DNA of 7,382 bases from an uncultured Desulfobacterales bacterium (GTDB lineage: Bacteria; Desulfobacterota; Desulfobacteria; Desulfobacterales; UBA11574), in contig CALANC010000203.1 in the NCBI GenBank assembly GCA_937925895.1, positions 1 to 7,382 on the forward strand, given 5' to 3'. The position numbers were made by a program, and so were the translations under genes. Under the pieces are notes generated by a model that saw nothing but the letters and a program-made list of their open reading frames with translations, made no database searches and was not told where the DNA came from. Below, piece by piece: positions 4,803 through 7,382 of this stretch (position 1 is its first letter; every line of letters starts with the position of its first letter).

Positions 4803-7382
4803 ATGGATAAAAAAATAACCAAAATATTTGCAGCAAGGTCGATCTTCTTTCTCGCTTTAGTATCTCTGTTGTTGTTGGGTTTTACATTCGGTCGCTATGC
4901 GGAAGGCAAAGCCAAAGATCAAGTTGAAGACACAGGTTTTCCCACCAGGTGGCCTCACGACACAAGCGATCTTATCCCCGATCCCGCCATTACCTTTAAA
5001 AAACTGCCGAATGGTTTCAGGTATGTATTAATGGAAAACAAGAAGCCAAAAGACAGGGTAAGCATGCATCTGATTGTACAGGCCGGATCAATACATGAGT
5101 CGGACGACCAGCGGGGCTTGGCTCATTTTTTGGAACACATGCTGTTTAACGGGTCAAAAAATTTTAAACCAGGAGAACTCGTAAAATACTTTCAAAGCAT
5201 CGGTATGCAGTTCGGACCGGATGCAAATGCGCATACCGGATTTAAGGAAACTGTTTATGATCTCCTCCTTCCGGAAGGGAGTAAAAAAAGTCTGGAGAAG
5301 GCGCTAGTTGTAATGAAAGACTATGCAGAAGGTGCGCTTCTTTTGGAATCGGAGGTTGAGAGAGAAAGAAGAGTTGTTTTGGCTGAAAAGCGGACCAGGG
5401 ATTCAACCTCCTACCGAACGTATGTCTCAACCCTAACATTCGAATTTCCGGAAGCAAAACTATCGAAAAGGCTTCCTATAGGTGATGAAGATATTTTGAG
5501 AAACGCAACCCGAAAACAAGTCAAAGATTTTTATGATTCTTGGTACCGGCCGGAGAAATTGATACTTGTTCTGGTGGGAGATTTTGATGCCAAAATAGCG
5601 GCTTCTCTCATTAATGACAAATTCTTTTCCTTATCGACGAGGGGATCGCAGGTTTTTGAACCCGATATAGGTAAAATACATCACGAAGGTGTAAAACCGT
5701 TTTATCATTTTGAGAAAGAGGCGGGAGGTACTACCATCAGTATAGAAACGGTAAAAAAGGTTGCGCGGGAATCCGATTCCTTAGCTTTCCAAAAAGCTCA
5801 GTTGGCGGAACGTATTGCCAATAGGATTATTCAGAACCGCTTGAGCGAATTGGTTAGCAAAGCAGATACCCCCTTTACTTCAGCGTCAATCGGTTCAGGA
5901 ATTTTTTTGGATGAAATTAAATATGCCGAGATTAATGCCAAAAGTAATCCTGAAAACTGGGAAAGATCACTTGAACTTTTAGAACAAACCTTAAGAAGAG
6001 GATTGAAGTATGGATTCACCGGCTCAGAACTCGAACGGGTGAAGAAAGATTTTCTATCAGAACTCGATAATGAAGTAAAAGAATCGACTACACGAGATAG
6101 CAGCAATTTGGCGAGACAAATCATTTGGCTTCTCAATGCCGACAGGGTAATTATGTCACCCGAACAGAAGAAGGAACTATTTGCTCCTCTCATCAATGCA
6201 CTGTCACTGGAGGAAGTACATGAAGCAATTAAAAAGGCTTGGGAACCGGATGGTAGGCTTATTATGGTGACCGGCAATGCCGAGGTGATAAGTGGGGATA
6301 AAACCCCGGAACAAAAAATACTTACCATTTATAAAAGAAGTAAAAGGGTAGAGATGACAAAACCAATAGATGACAGACCCGTGACCTTTCCTTATCTTCC
6401 AGAACCTTTAAAAGATGGTGTGATTGTTCGTAAAACAAAGATTACTGACATTGGCACTATTCAGATTGACTACCAGAACGGTGTTCGCCTGAACCTCAAG
6501 AAAACAGATTTTAAAGCCAATGAAGTATTGGTAAATTTATCAATTGGGCCGGGTAAATTTTCAGAACCACCGGATAAACCCGGGCTCGGCGCCTTGAGTA
6601 CCAGCATAATAAATGAAAGCGGTCTTGGGTCACTTACAAAGGATGAGATTAAACGTGCAATGGCAGGCAAAAGCACATCGGTTGTTTTCAGTGTTGGTGA
6701 AGACCGGTTTTATTTTAAAGGGAAGACAGTGACCCAGGAAGCGACGTTGCTGTTTCAACTGCTTCACGCATATCTTGTTGATCCCGGGTACAGAAAGGAT
6801 GCTTATACCATTACCATGGACCGGTTTAGGCAGAGATATCAGAAATTGTCTAGTTCCATCGAAGGGGCAATGATGCTGAATGGCAGACGGTTTCTTGCCG
6901 GAGAAGACGGCCGTTTTGGTCTGCCGAAATACGAAAAATTCAAAAAGTTGACGCTTGATGATGTTCGATTATGGTTCAACACGTCATGGCAAAATGACAT
7001 AGAAGTATCGGTGGTTGGCGATTTTGATGTTGATTCAATAGAAAAATTAGCAGCAAAATATTTAGGAAATCTTTCTTTCAAAGATGGAGAACATTTAAAG
7101 AGAAAATCGAAATTAATTCAATTTCCAACTAATCAAATAAAAGAAATAGCTGTTGAAACAGATATTCCTAAAGGTCTCGTCGTCTTAGCTTATCCAACAG
7201 AAGATTTATGGAACATCAGCAAAACACGGCGTTTTTCAATTCTAGCCGATATCGTCTCGGAAAGACTTCGCGAAAAGATTCGAGAGAAATTGGGGTCGGC
7301 GTATTCCACTTATGCTTTCAATCAGGCAAGTCGGACCTATGAAGGATATGGGGTTTTTCAGATAATAATCCACATAGATCCC
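4803..7382 (+). CDS. M16 family zinc metalloprotease (pitrilysin/insulinase, PqqL-like), 3' end outside window
   Basis: The frame is open from ATG 4803 to the window edge: 860 codons with no stop. A hydrophobic segment at 13-30 after a basic start is a signal peptide or membrane anchor, so it acts in the periplasm or at the envelope. The first peptidase domain (about 65-215) has the inverted zinc motif H-F-L-E-H (108-112: zinc His108 and His112, catalytic Glu111), F-G-P-D-A-N-A-H-T (137-145) and E-R-R-V-V-L-A-E (188-195), where Glu195 is the likely third zinc ligand. The first M16_C domain includes V-G-D-F-D (258-262). The second half (from about 555) repeats the fold without zinc ligands; G-L-G-A-L-S (594-599) occupies the place of the zinc helix. 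V-V-G-D-F-D recurs at 737-742, and L-R-E-K-I-R-E-K-L-G-S-A-Y (822-834) carries the Arg and Tyr candidates for substrate binding. Relatives are about 900-950 residues, so little is missing. The likely role is degradation of peptides; the substrate is unknown. Confidence 0.9.
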   Translation, partial: MDKKITKIFAARSIFFLALVSLLLLGFTFGRYAEGKAKDQVEDTGFPTRWPHDTSDLIPDPAITFKKLPNGFRYVLMENKKPKDRVSMHLIVQAGSIHESDDQRGLAHFLEHMLFNGSKNFKPGELVKYFQSIGMQFGPDANAHTGFKETVYDLLLPEGSKKSLEKALVVMKDYAEGALLLESEVERERRVVLAEKRTRDSTSYRTYVSTLTFEFPEAKLSKRLPIGDEDILRNATRKQVKDFYDSWYRPEKLILVLVGDFDAKIAASLINDKFFSLSTRGSQVFEPDIGKIHHEGVKPFYHFEKEAGGTTISIETVKKVARESDSLAFQKAQLAERIANRIIQNRLSELVSKADTPFTSASIGSGIFLDEIKYAEINAKSNPENWERSLELLEQTLRRGLKYGFTGSELERVKKDFLSELDNEVKESTTRDSSNLARQIIWLLNADRVIMSPEQKKELFAPLINALSLEEVHEAIKKAWEPDGRLIMVTGNAEVISGDKTPEQKILTIYKRSKRVEMTKPIDDRPVTFPYLPEPLKDGVIVRKTKITDIGTIQIDYQNGVRLNLKKTDFKANEVLVNLSIGPGKFSEPPDKPGLGALSTSIINESGLGSLTKDEIKRAMAGKSTSVVFSVGEDRFYFKGKTVTQEATLLFQLLHAYLVDPGYRKDAYTITMDRFRQRYQKLSSSIEGAMMLNGRRFLAGEDGRFGLPKYEKFKKLTLDDVRLWFNTSWQNDIEVSVVGDFDVDSIEKLAAKYLGNLSFKDGEHLKRKSKLIQFPTNQIKEIAVETDIPKGLVVLAYPTEDLWNISKTRRFSILADIVSERLREKIREKLGSAYSTYAFNQASRTYEGYGVFQIIIHIDP

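Noticed and set aside
5831..6328. Long antisense open frame (165 codons) on the minus strand
   Set aside because: It lies fully inside the M16 protease frame. Its protein is low-complexity and Ser/Leu-rich with no recognisable motif, as expected of an antisense shadow.

Overview
The window holds seven same-strand genes and very little non-coding DNA. The sequence suggests a moderate-GC, AT-leaning Gram-negative bacterium. A sulfate-reducer-like or related Desulfobacterota (former deltaproteobacteria) fits best, from the combination of a cytoplasmic HTH-PBP regulator, a tungstate ABC transporter and a large periplasmic-type M16 protease. This assignment is an inference from gene content; no rRNA or other taxonomic marker is present.

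Layout. (1) Positions 1-408 are the C-terminal end of an APH/ThrB-like small-molecule phosphotransferase whose start lies before the window. Its stop overlaps (ATGA) the start of a membrane-anchored alpha/beta hydrolase (405-1232). (2) The 166-base AT-rich gap 1233-1398 carries three 10-bp-phased GTTAG repeats, then a near-consensus sigma-70 promoter (TTGACA, 17 bp, TATAAA) and a Shine-Dalgarno sequence. (3) Positions 1399-4600 form a tight four-gene operon: an HTH regulator with a cytoplasmic periplasmic-binding-protein-like sensor domain, then the tungstate transporter tupA (binding protein), tupB (permease) and tupC (ATPase). Gene spacings are 11 bases, 3 bases and a 1-base overlap. (4) A 202-base gap with no convincing signals precedes an M16 (pitrilysin/insulinase, PqqL-like) zinc protease. 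It is open from 4803 to the window edge: 860 codons with no stop.

How the genes work together. TupA would capture tungstate in the periplasm, TupB would pass it through the inner membrane and TupC would power transport. The first gene of the operon probably senses the same oxyanion, or a related one, inside the cell with its own binding-protein fold and controls the promoter in front of itself. TupC has no C-terminal TOBE/regulatory domain, so control is more likely transcriptional than by direct inhibition of the transporter. The imported tungstate would serve tungstopterin enzymes, none of which is in the window.

Most of the window is recognisable. The parts most worth a second look are the regulator's domain pairing and ligand, the phased repeats as its possible operator, and an apparent insertion in TupA.
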